Of a DNA stretch of 64,000 nucleotides, positions 1-10,135 are shown piece by piece. The position numbers and the translations under genes were made by a program. The stretch lies in the NCBI RefSeq assembly GCF_004101245.1, contig NZ_SCIN01000002.1, positions 310,001-374,000 of the forward strand, given 5' to 3'. The stretch is from Sphingomonas sp. UV9 (GTDB lineage: Bacteria > Pseudomonadota > Alphaproteobacteria > Sphingomonadales > Sphingomonadaceae). The notes under the pieces are model-generated. The model was given only the letters and a program-made list of their open reading frames with translations. It did not search any database and was not told where the DNA came from. Position 1 is the first letter of the stretch, and each line of letters begins with the position of its first letter.

Positions 1-2
1 CG

Positions 3-890
3 CACGGTACGAACCAACCGCCCAAGATCATCTACAAGAAGGTCTATATCGAGGGGCATGGCGGCCATCACGGCGGCGCCTGGAAAGTCGCTTATGCCGA
101 TTTCGTGACGGCGATGATGGCGTTCTTCCTGTTGTTGTGGATTCTCGGTGCGACCACCGAAAAACAACGCAAGGGCATCGCCGATTATTTCGCGCCGACG
201 CTGATCGACACGCGCTCGCTGGGGATTGGCGGTGGTGCGCTGTTCGGTGGTGAATCGATCCTCGACAAGAACAAGATCGGACCCAAGGCGGGCCAGACGA
301 GCATGCCGCAGATCGCGATTCCCGATGCGGGGCAGGGCGGTCCGTCGACCGGAACCGGCGAGCAGGGATCGATCAAGAACCGCAATGCGCTCGCCAGCGA
401 GGATCGCAAGAATTTCGAGGCGATGCGCAAGCGCGTGCTCAGCCAGATTCAGAAATCGGCCAAGCTTTCGCGGCTGGCCAGTCATGTGCGGTTCGTGCGG
501 ACGCAGGACGGCATGCGGATCGACCTGGTCGACGACGCCGATTATTCGATGTTCGCGCTTGGCACGACCGCGCTCGATCCACAGGCCGGCGAGCTGATCG
601 GGATGATCGCCGGCTCGATTTCAGGCATGCAGAACCCGATCATGATCCGCGGGCATACCGACAGCGTGCCGTATGGCGATCCGCGGGCGATGAACAACTG
701 GATGCTGGCATCGGGGCGAGCCGAGGCGACGCGTCGTCGGCTGTTGTCGGGCGGTACGCCGGAAGCGCGGTTCGAACGGATCGAAGGCGTGGCCGACCGA
801 GAACCGCTGATCGTCAAGGATCCGTACGATCCGCGCAACCGTCGCGTCGCGATCACATTGCTGTATCGCCGCGGTTCGTTCGGCAAGTAA
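3..890 (+). CDS. motB: Flagellar motor stator protein MotB (5' end outside window)
   Basis: This is the stator subunit that anchors the motor to peptidoglycan and carries the proton-binding aspartate. The frame is open from the window edge, so the true start lies upstream; 295 residues are visible. The first visible part has the family motif AYADFVTAMMAFF followed by a single transmembrane segment (about residues 30-50) and a plug-like stretch. The C-terminal OmpA-like peptidoglycan-binding domain shows IRGHTDSVPYG and SGRAEATRR, ending in RNRRVAITLLYR. The Asp in AYADF is the expected proton-binding residue. motA is expected just upstream but is not visible. The gene converges on the mucR-family gene, with that gene's terminator between them. 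Confidence 0.95.
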   Translation, partial: HGTNQPPKIIYKKVYIEGHGGHHGGAWKVAYADFVTAMMAFFLLLWILGATTEKQRKGIADYFAPTLIDTRSLGIGGGALFGGESILDKNKIGPKAGQTSMPQIAIPDAGQGGPSTGTGEQGSIKNRNALASEDRKNFEAMRKRVLSQIQKSAKLSRLASHVRFVRTQDGMRIDLVDDADYSMFALGTTALDPQAGELIGMIAGSISGMQNPIMIRGHTDSVPYGDPRAMNNWMLASGRAEATRRRLLSGGTPEARFERIEGVADREPLIVKDPYDPRNRRVAITLLYRRGSFGK

Positions 891-917
891 GCGACCGACT
901 TCCGCCGCGACACCGAC

Positions 918-948
918 AAAAAAAGACCGACGCCGCGAGGCGCCGGTC
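918..948 (-). terminator. Intrinsic terminator of the mucR-family gene
   Basis: A 10-bp GC-rich stem with one mismatch and a GCGA loop (925-948) is followed, reading on the minus strand, by seven T residues (918-924). It lies in the gap between the converging motB and mucR-family genes. Confidence 0.8.
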
Positions 949-974
949 TCGTTACCGCAAACGATCCGCCGAGT

Positions 975-1478
975 TTACTCTGCGGCGGTTTCGGCCTTGC
1001 GCTTGCGCGTCGTCGCAGCCGGCGCTGGCGCGGACGCCGCTTCGGTCTTGCGCGGGCCGGGCTTGCGACCCAGGCCGATCTTCTTCGCCATCGCGCGACG
1101 GCTTTCCGAATAGTTTTCGGCGACCATCGGATAGTCAGGCTTCAGGCCATAGCGTTCGCGATATTCGGCGGGCGTCATGCCGTGCGTCGCAAGATGGCGA
1201 CGCAGCGTCTTGTACGACTTGCCGTCGATCATCGAGATGATGTGATCCTTCGACGCGAGCGATTTACGCGCCGTCACCGCCGGCGTGTATTCGGTCGGTG
1301 CCTCGGCAGCCGGCGCTTCGGTCGAACTGCCGAGCAACGTGGACACGGTCTCGTGCATCTTGCCGAGAAACGCGGGCACGTCTTCCGCGGAGCTGCGGGT
1401 ATTGGGGTTACCGAGCCAAGCAATCGTCAGCTCGGTTGCGAGTTCGACGGCGTTCAGGTCGGTGGTATCTTCGGCCAT
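975..1478 (-). CDS. MucR/Ros family transcriptional regulator lacking the zinc-finger cysteines
   Basis: This belongs to the Ros/MucR family of alphaproteobacterial regulators, which control exopolysaccharide, motility and cell-cycle genes. The start at 1478 (MAEDTTDL) has a GGAG six bases upstream; an ATG at 1490 has no comparable site, so 167 residues are preferred. The C-terminal half carries the family core KSYKTLRRHLATHGMTPAEYRERYGLK and DYPMVAENYSESRRAMAKKIGLG. The CxxC pair that normally precedes this helix is absent (the positions read DHIISMIDGKSY), so classical zinc coordination looks impossible, as in the zinc-lacking Ml proteins of Mesorhizobium loti. The tail is basic and rich in Ala and Pro. 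An intrinsic terminator follows. Confidence 0.88.
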   Translation of the reverse strand: MAEDTTDLNAVELATELTIAWLGNPNTRSSAEDVPAFLGKMHETVSTLLGSSTEAPAAEAPTEYTPAVTARKSLASKDHIISMIDGKSYKTLRRHLATHGMTPAEYRERYGLKPDYPMVAENYSESRRAMAKKIGLGRKPGPRKTEAASAPAPAATTRKRKAETAAE

Positions 1479-1490
1479 ATTGCACTCCAT

Positions 1491-2002
1491 GATCTGCGGA
1501 CGCCGTAACGACGTGCGATATCGAATTCAACCGTGGAAATAGCCTTGCGGACTGATAATTCGGAAAATGCGATATTAAAAGGCTCAATATGACGAGACGC
1601 ATTCATTCTGATTGCTTTGTATCAATCTCCCGATTCCCGGATCAACCAATGGGAACATGAATACTAGTTCATCACGGTGTAGTCTGGCACCGGTGTCATC
1701 GGCGCCGAACTTCGCCGAACTTCGATGCGGTGGCATTCGACTGTCGGTTCCCGGCGCGCCGTCGGCACACGGTGACGCCGATCCGAATTCCGTGCATGGC
1801 GACGACGCAGGTCGAACGTTCTGCGTCGATCCTGTTTCGCCTGCGAACACGGGATAGTCGTACGGGCAATACGGTGGTCGGAGATGGCGGTTTGAAGGAC
1901 GCAGTATTGATGGAAGCTAGTACAAACCCCGGCACGGCGAATTGCGGCCTTCGTGTGATCGAACGTCATATGCCCGCCCTGTCCTTCGCAGGCTGAGCGT
2001 TC
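1491..2002. other. 512-bp gap upstream of sdaA, no gene recognised
   Basis: The part at 1500-1690 is clearly more AT-rich than the rest of the window. Short ORFs cross the gap in several frames, but none has a good ribosome-binding site, a recognisable domain or a consistent codon pattern. No tRNA, riboswitch or repeat is visible by eye. It probably holds the promoters of the mucR-family gene (minus) and of the sdaA operon (plus). Confidence 0.5.
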
Positions 2003-3409
2003 ATGACACCCCTGACCTTCGATCGCCCCGACGAGCAGACTCGCGCCCGACCCGATTGCCACCAAGCGATCAGCATCCTCGACCTGTTCACGATCGGGAT
2101 CGGACCGTCGAGTTCGCATACCGTCGGGCCGATGCGTGCCGCGTGGCTGTTCGCCGATCTGGTCGCGCACGAGGCGCCGGTCGCGGTGCGCGTCGACCTG
2201 TACGGATCGCTGGCGCTGACTGGGCGGGGCCATGCCACCGATACCGCGGTGATGCTGGGCCTCAGCGGTGCGCAGCCCGAGACGATCGATCCCGACCTGA
2301 TCCCGGTGCGGCTCGCGGCGATCCGCTCGAGCGGGCGGCTGATGCTGGCCGATCGGATCGAGATCGGCTTCGAGGAAAGCCAGCATCTGCTGTTCCATGC
2401 GCAGACCTTCCTGCCGGGGCATCCCAATGCGGTGACCTTCACCGCGTCGTTCGGCGACGGGCGGAGCGTCGAGCGGACCTATTTCTCGATCGGCGGCGGT
2501 GCGATCGTCGAGGCGGGGTCGGGGCCGGTCAAGGCGAACATCCTCCTGCCACGGCCGTTCTCGTCAGGCGCGGAACTGCTCGCGACGGGCGACGCGACGG
2601 GCATGACGATCGCCGAGATCGTCCGCGAGAACGAGATTGCGTGGCGGCCGGACAGCGAGACCGACGCCTTCCTCGACTCGGTGCGGAGTGCCATGTTCGC
2701 GTCGATCGATCGCGGCTGTCGGCAGGGCGGCATATTGCCCGGCGGGCTGAAGGTGCCGCGTCGGGCGAAGGCGTTGTTCCAGGGGTTGCAGGCGCGCGAT
2801 ACCGCCGCCGATCCGTCCGCGGTGTTCGAATGGGTGAGCCTGTACGCGCTCGCGGTGAACGAGGAGAATGCGGCGGGTGGCCGCGTCGTGACCGCGCCGA
2901 CCAACGGCGCGGCGGGTGTGCTGCCCGCGGTGCTGCGCTTCTACGAGACGTTTACGAAGGACCCGACGCCGAAGGGCGCGCACGACTTCCTGCTCACCGC
3001 TGCGGCGATCGGCTTTCTCTACAAGAAGCGCGCGTCGATCTCAGCGGCCGAAATGGGGTGTCAGGGCGAGGTCGGCGTCGCGTGTTCGATGGCGGCGGGG
3101 GCGCTCGTCGCGGCACTCGGCGGCACCAACGAACAGATCGAGAATGCCGCCGAGATCGGCATGGAGCATAATCTTGGCCTCACCTGCGATCCGATCGGCG
3201 GGCTGGTCCAGATCCCCTGTATCGAGCGCAACACGATGGGCGCGATCAAGGCGATCAACGCTGCCTATCTGGCGCTGCGCGGCGACGGTCGCCATATCGT
3301 CAGCCTCGATGCGGTGATCGAGACGATGCGCCAGACCGGTGAGGACATGCGCTCGCAATATAAGGAGACGTCGCTTGGCGGCCTGGCCGTCAACGTCGTC
3401 GAATGCTGA
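2003..3409 (+). CDS. sdaA: L-serine ammonia-lyase (single-chain, iron-sulfur)
   Basis: This enzyme deaminates L-serine to pyruvate and ammonia in the cytoplasm. At 468 residues it has the usual length of the fused beta-alpha form. The N-terminal motif [11 protein letters not shown] lies at residues 34-44. Cysteines at 353 (GCQGEVG), 395 (LTCDPIGG) and 406 (IPCIERN) have the spacing of the 4Fe-4S ligands. It is the first gene of a compact same-strand group: the oligopeptidase starts 11 bp downstream, followed by a cysteine desulfhydrase-like enzyme and 5-oxoprolinase. That context suggests use of peptide-derived amino acids as carbon and nitrogen sources. Confidence 0.95.
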   Translation: MTPLTFDRPDEQTRARPDCHQAISILDLFTIGIGPSSSHTVGPMRAAWLFADLVAHEAPVAVRVDLYGSLALTGRGHATDTAVMLGLSGAQPETIDPDLIPVRLAAIRSSGRLMLADRIEIGFEESQHLLFHAQTFLPGHPNAVTFTASFGDGRSVERTYFSIGGGAIVEAGSGPVKANILLPRPFSSGAELLATGDATGMTIAEIVRENEIAWRPDSETDAFLDSVRSAMFASIDRGCRQGGILPGGLKVPRRAKALFQGLQARDTAADPSAVFEWVSLYALAVNEENAAGGRVVTAPTNGAAGVLPAVLRFYETFTKDPTPKGAHDFLLTAAAIGFLYKKRASISAAEMGCQGEVGVACSMAAGALVAALGGTNEQIENAAEIGMEHNLGLTCDPIGGLVQIPCIERNTMGAIKAINAAYLALRGDGRHIVSLDAVIETMRQTGEDMRSQYKETSLGGLAVNVVEC

Positions 3410-3419
3410 AGGATTTTTG

Positions 3420-5453
3420 ATGGCTGCCCCGACGAACCCGCTTCTCGATACGCTTTCGCTGCCCCGTTTCGCGGACATCGCCCCCGACCAGATCGCGCCC
3501 GCGCTCGATGCGGCGATCGCGCGGCACGAGGCGATGGTCGAGGCACTGACGACTACGCGCCCGACCGATTTCGCCGGCGCATGGCTCCCCTATGAGCGCG
3601 CCAATACCGAGATCGGCGCGATCTGGGCGGCGGTGTCGCATCTGCACGGCGTCGCCGACACGCCAGACCTGCGCGCGGCCTATTCGGACGGGCAGAAGCG
3701 GCTCGTCGAGAACGACATGAAGGTCGGCCAGAACCGCGACCTGTACGAGGTGTTCGTCGCGCTGAGCGTGTCGCCCGATTTCGCCGATCTGCCGACCGAA
3801 GACCGGGTCGCGGTCGAGCAGGCGATCCGCGACTTCACGCTGTCGGGCGTGGCGCTGGAACCCGAGGCGCGCGACCGGTTCAGCGCCATCTCGGTCGAGT
3901 TGTCAGGCCTGTCGAACGAGTTCGGCAGCGCAGTGCTCGATGCGACCGACGCGTGGTCGGAACTGGTGACGGACGAAGCTGACCTCGCCGGCATCTCGGA
4001 CGCGGACAAGGCGATGTTCGCCGATGCCGCCAAGGCGCAGGGGCAGGCGGGCTGGCTGGTCACGCTGCAACAGCCGAGCGTCAACGCGGTACTGACCTTC
4101 GCCGAGAACCGCGATCTCCGCGCCCGCATGTACCGCGCCTTCGCGACACGTGCGTCTGATCAGGGGCCCAACGCCGGCGAGTTCGACAACAGCGCGCGGA
4201 TCGCGCGGATCCTCGAACTGCGGCACGAGGGCGCCAAGCTGCTCGGGTTCACCGACCCGGTCGCGTGGTCGCTGGAGACGAAGATGGCTCCCAACGGCGC
4301 CGAGGTGATCGCGTTCCTGCGCGACCTCGCCCATCGCGCAAAGCCCGCCGCCGAGCGCGATCTCGCCGAGCTTAAGGCGTTCGCGGCCGAGCATCTCGGG
4401 ATCGCCGATTTCGAGCCTTGGGATGCGGGCTTCGTCTCGAACCGGTTGCGGCAGGATCGCTATGCGGTCGATGCGCAGGTGGTGAAGGCCTATTTCCCGG
4501 TCGAGCGCGTGATGGAGGGTTGGCAGACGCTGATGGAGCGGCTGTTCGGCATCCGCCTCGTCGAGCGCGACGACGTCTCGCTCTATCACGACGATGCGCG
4601 CTTCTTCGACGTGGTCGACGAGAGCGGGACGGTATTCGCCGGGCTGTACCTCGATCTCCACGCGCGCACCGGCAAGCGCGGCGGCGCGTGGATGGCGCAG
4701 GCACGGCCACGGCTGCACGACGGCAACACCGTCACGGTGCCAGTCGCATACATGGTCTGCAACTTCGCCCCCGATGGCGGCGAGACGCCGTCGTTGCTGT
4801 CGCACAATGACGTGACGACGTTGCTCCACGAGACCGGCCATTGCATCCACCTGCTGTTCACCAAGGTGAACCGGCCGAGCATCGCCGGCACCAACGGCTT
4901 CGAATGGGACGCGATCGAGCTGCCGAGCCAGTTGATGGAGGATTTCGCCTGGGATCAGGGCGTCCTCACCGGCATGTCGGGGCATTACAAGACCGGCGAG
5001 ACGCTGCCCGCTGACCTTTTCGAGCGGATGGTCAAGGCGCGGCATTTCCAGGCCGGGATGTTCATCCTGCGCCAGGTCGAGTTCGCGCTGTTCGACCTGC
5101 TCCTCCATCTCGGCACGATGGGCAGCGATCCGATCGAGGTGATCGAGGCGGTCCGCGACGAGGTGGCGGTGATCCGCCCGCCCGCCTGGCACCGCTTTCC
5201 GCATGCGTTCAGCCACATTTTCGCGGGCGGCTATGCGTCGGGCTATTACAGCTATCTCTACGCCGAACTGCTCGCCGCGGACGGGTTCGGGGCATTTGCC
5301 GAGGCCGGGCTGGTCGATCGCAAGACTGGCGACCGGTTCCGTGAGGAAGTGCTCGCGCGCGGGGCGACGCGACCGGCGGCGGATAGCTTCCGCGCATTCC
5401 GGGGTCGCGACCCGGAGCCGACCGCGATGCTGATCCGCCACGGGCTGCAATGA
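3420..5453 (+). CDS. prlC: M3 family metallopeptidase, oligopeptidase A-like
   Basis: This is a cytoplasmic zinc peptidase cleaving short peptides, such as cleaved signal peptides and protease products. The start at 3420 ([10 protein letters not shown]) has AAGGA upstream and follows the sdaA stop by 10 bases; an in-frame upstream start would overlap sdaA. The product is 677 residues, matching oligopeptidase A. The zinc site is HETGH at residues 470-474, with a third ligand in [14 protein letters not shown] (Glu near 500), and the neighbouring [13 protein letters not shown] is characteristic of the OpdA/Dcp branch. No signal peptide is seen. Its stop overlaps the start of the next gene by 4 bases (ATGA), indicating translational coupling. 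Dcp is an alternative name, but length and motif favour OpdA. Confidence 0.92.
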   Translation: MAAPTNPLLDTLSLPRFADIAPDQIAPALDAAIARHEAMVEALTTTRPTDFAGAWLPYERANTEIGAIWAAVSHLHGVADTPDLRAAYSDGQKRLVENDMKVGQNRDLYEVFVALSVSPDFADLPTEDRVAVEQAIRDFTLSGVALEPEARDRFSAISVELSGLSNEFGSAVLDATDAWSELVTDEADLAGISDADKAMFADAAKAQGQAGWLVTLQQPSVNAVLTFAENRDLRARMYRAFATRASDQGPNAGEFDNSARIARILELRHEGAKLLGFTDPVAWSLETKMAPNGAEVIAFLRDLAHRAKPAAERDLAELKAFAAEHLGIADFEPWDAGFVSNRLRQDRYAVDAQVVKAYFPVERVMEGWQTLMERLFGIRLVERDDVSLYHDDARFFDVVDESGTVFAGLYLDLHARTGKRGGAWMAQARPRLHDGNTVTVPVAYMVCNFAPDGGETPSLLSHNDVTTLLHETGHCIHLLFTKVNRPSIAGTNGFEWDAIELPSQLMEDFAWDQGVLTGMSGHYKTGETLPADLFERMVKARHFQAGMFILRQVEFALFDLLLHLGTMGSDPIEVIEAVRDEVAVIRPPAWHRFPHAFSHIFAGGYASGYYSYLYAELLAADGFGAFAEAGLVDRKTGDRFREEVLARGATRPAADSFRAFRGRDPEPTAMLIRHGLQ

Positions 5454-6514
5454 CGGCTGCGCGCGTCGACCGGCGCTGGCTGTCGGAGGCGGTGCGGCGG
5501 ATCGAGGCGGACTATAACCGGTCCGCCGACACCCACCTGATCCGCGTCGACCTGCCGCGCTACCCGGGCATCGTGCTGTACCTGAAGGACGAGAGTTCGC
5601 ATCCGACGGGCAGCCTCAAGCATCGGCTTGCGCGGTCTCTGTTCCTGTACGCACTGTGCAACGAATGGATAGGGCCGGAGACGACGGTGATCGAATCCTC
5701 GTCGGGATCGACCGCGGTGTCGGAGGCGTATTTCGCCAAGATGCTGGGGCTGCGTTTCATCGCGGTGGTGCCGGCGACGACCGCGGCGCCAAAGCTCGAC
5801 GCGATCCGCTTCCACGGCGGCGAGATCCACATGGTCGACGATCCGCGCTCCGTCTACGCAGTGTCGCACGGCCTCGCGGCGGAGACCGGCGGGCATTATC
5901 TCGACCAGTTCACCTATGCCGAGCGCGCGACCGACTGGCGCGGCAACAACAACATCGCCGAGAGCATCTTCGCGCAGATGGCCGAGGAAGAGCATCCGTG
6001 CCCGTCCTGGATCGTGTGCGGCGCGGGGACCGGCGGCACCTCGGCGACGATCGGCCGCTTCCTCCGCTATTGCCGGCACGACACGAAATTGTGTGTCGCC
6101 GATCCGGTGAACTCGGTCTTCCACCGCCATTTCGAAGATCGTTCGGTCACCGCACTGCCCGAAGGATGCGCGTCGCAAATCGAGGGGATCGGGCGCCCGC
6201 GCGTCGAGCCGAGCTTCCTGCCTCCGGTCATCGATCGGATGATCGCGGTCGAGGATGCCGACAGCATCGGCGCGATGCGCGCGCTGTCCGACCGGCTCGG
6301 CCGGCGCGTCGGCGGGTCGACCGGCACCAACCTCTGGGCCTGCGCGCAGCTCATCGAGGAAATGGCGGCGGCGGGGCAGACAGGAAGCATCGTCACCCTG
6401 TTGTGCGACGGCGGCGAGCGCTATGGCTGCACCTATTATCACGACGCGTGGCTCGACGAGCGCAACGTCGCGTGGACCGACGCGGCGGCGCGGATGACGC
6501 AATTTCTGGGCTGA
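5450..6514 (+). CDS. PLP-dependent cysteine synthase-family enzyme, Cds1-like cysteine desulfhydrase
   Basis: This is a fold-type II PLP enzyme of the cysteine synthase family, 354 residues. The PLP lysine is expected at K57 in [11 protein letters not shown]. The substrate loop is [10 protein letters not shown] and the phosphate-binding loop is [13 protein letters not shown]. The motifs [27 protein letters not shown] and [16 protein letters not shown] resemble mycobacterial Cds1 (Rv3684), which breaks cysteine to pyruvate, sulphide and ammonia, more than CysK or CysM. The N-terminus lacks the NPxxSVKDR motif of true O-acetylserine sulfhydrylases. The desulfhydrase role is inferred from remembered family similarity. 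It is coupled by 4 bases to the peptidase and lies 7 bp before 5-oxoprolinase, which suggests glutathione or peptide sulphur catabolism. Confidence 0.85.
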   Translation: MTAARVDRRWLSEAVRRIEADYNRSADTHLIRVDLPRYPGIVLYLKDESSHPTGSLKHRLARSLFLYALCNEWIGPETTVIESSSGSTAVSEAYFAKMLGLRFIAVVPATTAAPKLDAIRFHGGEIHMVDDPRSVYAVSHGLAAETGGHYLDQFTYAERATDWRGNNNIAESIFAQMAEEEHPCPSWIVCGAGTGGTSATIGRFLRYCRHDTKLCVADPVNSVFHRHFEDRSVTALPEGCASQIEGIGRPRVEPSFLPPVIDRMIAVEDADSIGAMRALSDRLGRRVGGSTGTNLWACAQLIEEMAAAGQTGSIVTLLCDGGERYGCTYYHDAWLDERNVAWTDAAARMTQFLG

Positions 6515-6521
6515 TTGACCG

Positions 6522-9500
6522 ATGACCGCATGGCAGTTCTGGATCGACCGTGGCGGCACCTTCACCGATGTCGTCGCGCGGCAACCGGACGGGCGGATCG
6601 TCACCGCCAAGCTGCTCTCGGAAGATCCCGAACGCTACGGCGATGCGGCGGTCGAGGCAATACGGCGGCTGACGGGCGACGCGGACGTGGCGCTAGACCT
6701 GCGCATCGGCACCACCGTCGCGACCAACGCGCTGCTCGAACGCAAGGGCGAGCCGACGTGCCTCGCAATCACCCGCGGGTTCGGCGACGCGCTGCTGATC
6801 GGTCATCAGGAACGCGCCGACATCTTCGCGCGCGACGTGAACCGCCCGCCGCCGCTGTTCGCGCACGTCGTCGAGATCGACGAGCGGGTCGGTGCGGCGG
6901 GCGATGTGCTTCGTCCGCTCGATGCGAACGCGGCCCGAGCGGGCCTTCAGACAGCGTATGACAGCGGCCTGCGGGCGCTCGCGATCGTCCTGATGCACGG
7001 CTACCGCTTCACCGCGCACGAAGAGGCGCTGGCGGACCTCGCGGCCGGGGTCGGCTTCACGCAAATCTCGGTGAGCCACAAGGTCGCGCCGCTCATCAAG
7101 CTGATCGGCCGCGGCGACACCACCGTGGTGGACGCCTATCTGTCGCCGGTCGTCGACCGCTACGTCGCAGGGCTCAGCGACGCGCTGGGGCAGGGTGCGC
7201 TGTTCATGCAGTCGTCGGGCGGGCTGGTCGACGGCGCAGGCTTTCGCGGCAAGGACGCGATCCTGTCCGGCCCCGCGGGCGGCATCGTCGGCATGGCCGC
7301 GACCGCGCGCGAGGCCGGGTTCGAGCACGTCATCGGCTTCGACATGGGCGGCACCTCGACCGACGTGTCGCACTATGCCGGCACGTACGAGCGCGACACC
7401 GAGACGCTGATCGCGGGCGCCCGCATCCGCGCGCCGATGTTGCGGATACACACGGTGGCGGCAGGCGGCGGCTCGATCTGCAGGTTCGACGGGGAGCGGC
7501 TGATCGTCGGGCCCGAGAGCGCGGGCGCGGTGCCGGGGCCGGCCTGCTATCGCCGCGGCGGACCGCTGACGGTGACCGACTGCAACGTGATGCTCGGCAA
7601 AGTGCGGCCCGAATTCTTCCCCGCGCTGTTCGGACCGACCGGCGACGCCCCGCTCGATGCGGACGCGGTGACCGCCCGGTTCGCGGAACTGCCGCTCGAT
7701 CCGCAGGTCGCGGCCGAAGGGTTCGTTGCAGTCGCGGTCGCGAACATGGCGAACGCGATCCGGACGATCTCGGTCGCGCGTGGGCATGACGTGACGCGCT
7801 ACACGCTGGCGTGCTTCGGCGGGGCGGGGGGGCAGCATGCATGCCTGGTCGCCGATGCGCTGGCGATGGACCGCGTGATGATCCACCCGCTGGCCGGGGT
7901 GCTGTCGGCATACGGCATGGGGCTCGCCGACCGCCGCGTCCTGCGCGAGGCGACGTCGGGCGCAGCGTTTGCGGACTATGCCGCGATCACTCAGGCGCTG
8001 GATGGCTTGGCGGAGGCTGCACGCGAAGCCCTCGTGGCGCAGGGCGTTGCGTCGGACGCCGTGCGGATCGAGCGCCGCGTCCATCTGCGCCGCGGCCAAA
8101 CCGATCACACGATCGAGCTCGATCTCGATGACCCGGCCGCGATGATCGCCGCCTTCGATTCCGCGCACATCGCGCAGTTCGGGTTCGCCAGCGAAGCGCC
8201 GCTGATCGCCGACCGGATCGTCGCGGAAGCCATTGCCGAAAGCGCGCCGATCGACGCGGCGCTGGTCACGTTCCCGGACGCACCGGCGGCCCCTCTGGCG
8301 ACCGCGCCCGTCTACATGGCCGGCGCATGGCACGACACGCCGGTCCTCGCACGCGAAGGCCTGCTTACAGGCCACGGCATCGACGGCCCGGCGCTGATCC
8401 TCGACAGCGTCTCGACCACCACCGTCGAGCCCGGCTGGCGCGCGCGCGTCGATCCGGTCGGCAACCTCATCCTCGATCGCACCGCCCCGCGTATCGGCGC
8501 CAGCATCGGCACCGAGTCCGATCCGGTCCGGCTCGCCATCTTCGCCGGGTTGTTCATGAGCATCGCCGAGGAGATGGGCGCCGCGCTCCAGCGCTCCGCC
8601 GCATCGGTCAACATCCGCGAGCGGCTCGACTTCAGCTGCGCGCTGTTCGACGCGCACGGCAACCTCGTCGCCAACGCGCCGCACATCCCGGTTCATCTCG
8701 GTTCGATGGGCGAGAGCATCCGCACCATCATCGACGCGCGCGGGAACACCGCAGACGGTCGCGGTATCCGACGCGGCGACGCCTATGCGCTCAACGCCCC
8801 CTATCGCGGCGGCACGCACCTGCCCGATATCACCGTCATCATGCCGGTCTTCGCCGATGACGCCGAAGCCCCCGCCTTCTTCGTCGCAGCCCGCGGCCAT
8901 CATGCGGACGTCGGCGGGATCACGCCTGGTTCGATGCCACCCGAAAGCCGCTCGGTCGAGGAGGAGGGCGTGCTGCTCGACGACGTGCTGGTGGTCGACG
9001 AAGGACGCTTCCTCGAAGCCGACATGCGTGCGCTGTTCGCGGGCGGTCCGTACCCCGCGCGCAACATCGACCAGAACATCGCCGACCTCTCCGCACAGCT
9101 CGCCGCCTGCACCCGCGGCGCCACCGGCCTCACGCGCCTCGCCGAAGAATACGGCGCGGATGTCGTCGCGGCCTATATGGAGCACGTCCAGGCCAATGCC
9201 GACGCCGCCGTCCGCCGCCTGATCGCGACGCTCGGCGATGGCGACTTCGCGTACGAGATGGACGATGGCGCCGTCGTCCGCGTGGCGGTCCGTGTCGACC
9301 GCGCCACGGCGACGATGGATGTCGACTTCGCCGGCACCAGCGATCAGCGCCCGACAAACTTCAACGCCCCCGTCTCGATCGTCCGCGCGGCGGTTCTCTA
9401 CGTCGTCCGCGCGCTGATCGACGAGGCGGTCCCGCTCAACGACGGCTGCCTGCGCGGCGTCACGATCCGCGTGCCCGAAGGCTCGATGCTCAACCCGCGC

Positions 9501-10061
9501 TATCCGGCTGCGGTCGTCGCCGGCAATGTCGAGACGAGCCAGGTCGTCACCGACGCGCTGTTCGGCGCGCTCGGCGCGATGGCCGCCAGCCAGGGGACGA
9601 TGAACAACTTCACCTTCGGTAACGCCGTACACCAATATTACGAGACGATCGCAGGCGGTGCAGGTGCGGGCCCCGGCTTCGACGGCGCGTCGGTGATCCA
9701 GACGCACATGACCAACAGCCGGTTGACCGACCCGGAGATATTCGAGACGCGCTTCCCCGTGCTGCTGGAAGAATTCTCGATCCGCCGCAGCTCGGGCGGG
9801 GCAGGCGCATACCGCGGCGGTGACGGCGGCACGCGCCGCGTCCGGTTCCTCGAGGAGATGACCGCCTGCATCCTCGCCAACCGCCGTCGTGTAGTCCCGT
9901 TCGGGATGGCCGGCGGCGAAGGCGGCGGGCTCGGTTCGGCGACCGTCGAGCGCGCCGATGGCAGTGTCGAACGGCTCGGCTCGACCGCCAAGGTCGATAT
10001 ACGCGCCGGCGATGTGTTCGTGATCGAAACGCCCGGCGGGGGTGGTTTCGGCGAAACCTGA
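6522..10061 (+). CDS. ATP-dependent 5-oxoprolinase (fused hydantoinase A/B)
   Basis: This enzyme opens 5-oxoproline to glutamate using ATP; relatives act on hydantoins. The protein is 1179 residues and joins both subunit types. The HyuA-like N-terminus has [14 protein letters not shown] at residues 5-18 and a central phosphate-binding segment [14 protein letters not shown]. The HyuB-like half begins near residue 665 with [20 protein letters not shown] and continues through [21 protein letters not shown]. The C-terminal [14 protein letters not shown] and [14 protein letters not shown] are typical of the family. It is the last gene of the sdaA group. 5-Oxoproline arises from glutathione breakdown, which fits the neighbouring cysteine-degrading enzyme. 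A hydantoinase activity cannot be excluded from sequence alone. Confidence 0.92.
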   Translation: MTAWQFWIDRGGTFTDVVARQPDGRIVTAKLLSEDPERYGDAAVEAIRRLTGDADVALDLRIGTTVATNALLERKGEPTCLAITRGFGDALLIGHQERADIFARDVNRPPPLFAHVVEIDERVGAAGDVLRPLDANAARAGLQTAYDSGLRALAIVLMHGYRFTAHEEALADLAAGVGFTQISVSHKVAPLIKLIGRGDTTVVDAYLSPVVDRYVAGLSDALGQGALFMQSSGGLVDGAGFRGKDAILSGPAGGIVGMAATAREAGFEHVIGFDMGGTSTDVSHYAGTYERDTETLIAGARIRAPMLRIHTVAAGGGSICRFDGERLIVGPESAGAVPGPACYRRGGPLTVTDCNVMLGKVRPEFFPALFGPTGDAPLDADAVTARFAELPLDPQVAAEGFVAVAVANMANAIRTISVARGHDVTRYTLACFGGAGGQHACLVADALAMDRVMIHPLAGVLSAYGMGLADRRVLREATSGAAFADYAAITQALDGLAEAAREALVAQGVASDAVRIERRVHLRRGQTDHTIELDLDDPAAMIAAFDSAHIAQFGFASEAPLIADRIVAEAIAESAPIDAALVTFPDAPAAPLATAPVYMAGAWHDTPVLAREGLLTGHGIDGPALILDSVSTTTVEPGWRARVDPVGNLILDRTAPRIGASIGTESDPVRLAIFAGLFMSIAEEMGAALQRSAASVNIRERLDFSCALFDAHGNLVANAPHIPVHLGSMGESIRTIIDARGNTADGRGIRRGDAYALNAPYRGGTHLPDITVIMPVFADDAEAPAFFVAARGHHADVGGITPGSMPPESRSVEEEGVLLDDVLVVDEGRFLEADMRALFAGGPYPARNIDQNIADLSAQLAACTRGATGLTRLAEEYGADVVAAYMEHVQANADAAVRRLIATLGDGDFAYEMDDGAVVRVAVRVDRATATMDVDFAGTSDQRPTNFNAPVSIVRAAVLYVVRALIDEAVPLNDGCLRGVTIRVPEGSMLNPRYPAAVVAGNVETSQVVTDALFGALGAMAASQGTMNNFTFGNAVHQYYETIAGGAGAGPGFDGASVIQTHMTNSRLTDPEIFETRFPVLLEEFSIRRSSGGAGAYRGGDGGTRRVRFLEEMTACILANRRRVVPFGMAGGEGGGLGSATVERADGSVERLGSTAKVDIRAGDVFVIETPGGGGFGET

Positions 10062-10135
10062 TGCGACGACCTGTTGCGGCAAGGTGACGAACGCGGCACA
10101 CACGGCGCGCATTCGATCTGCCTGAAAGTGAGCCC

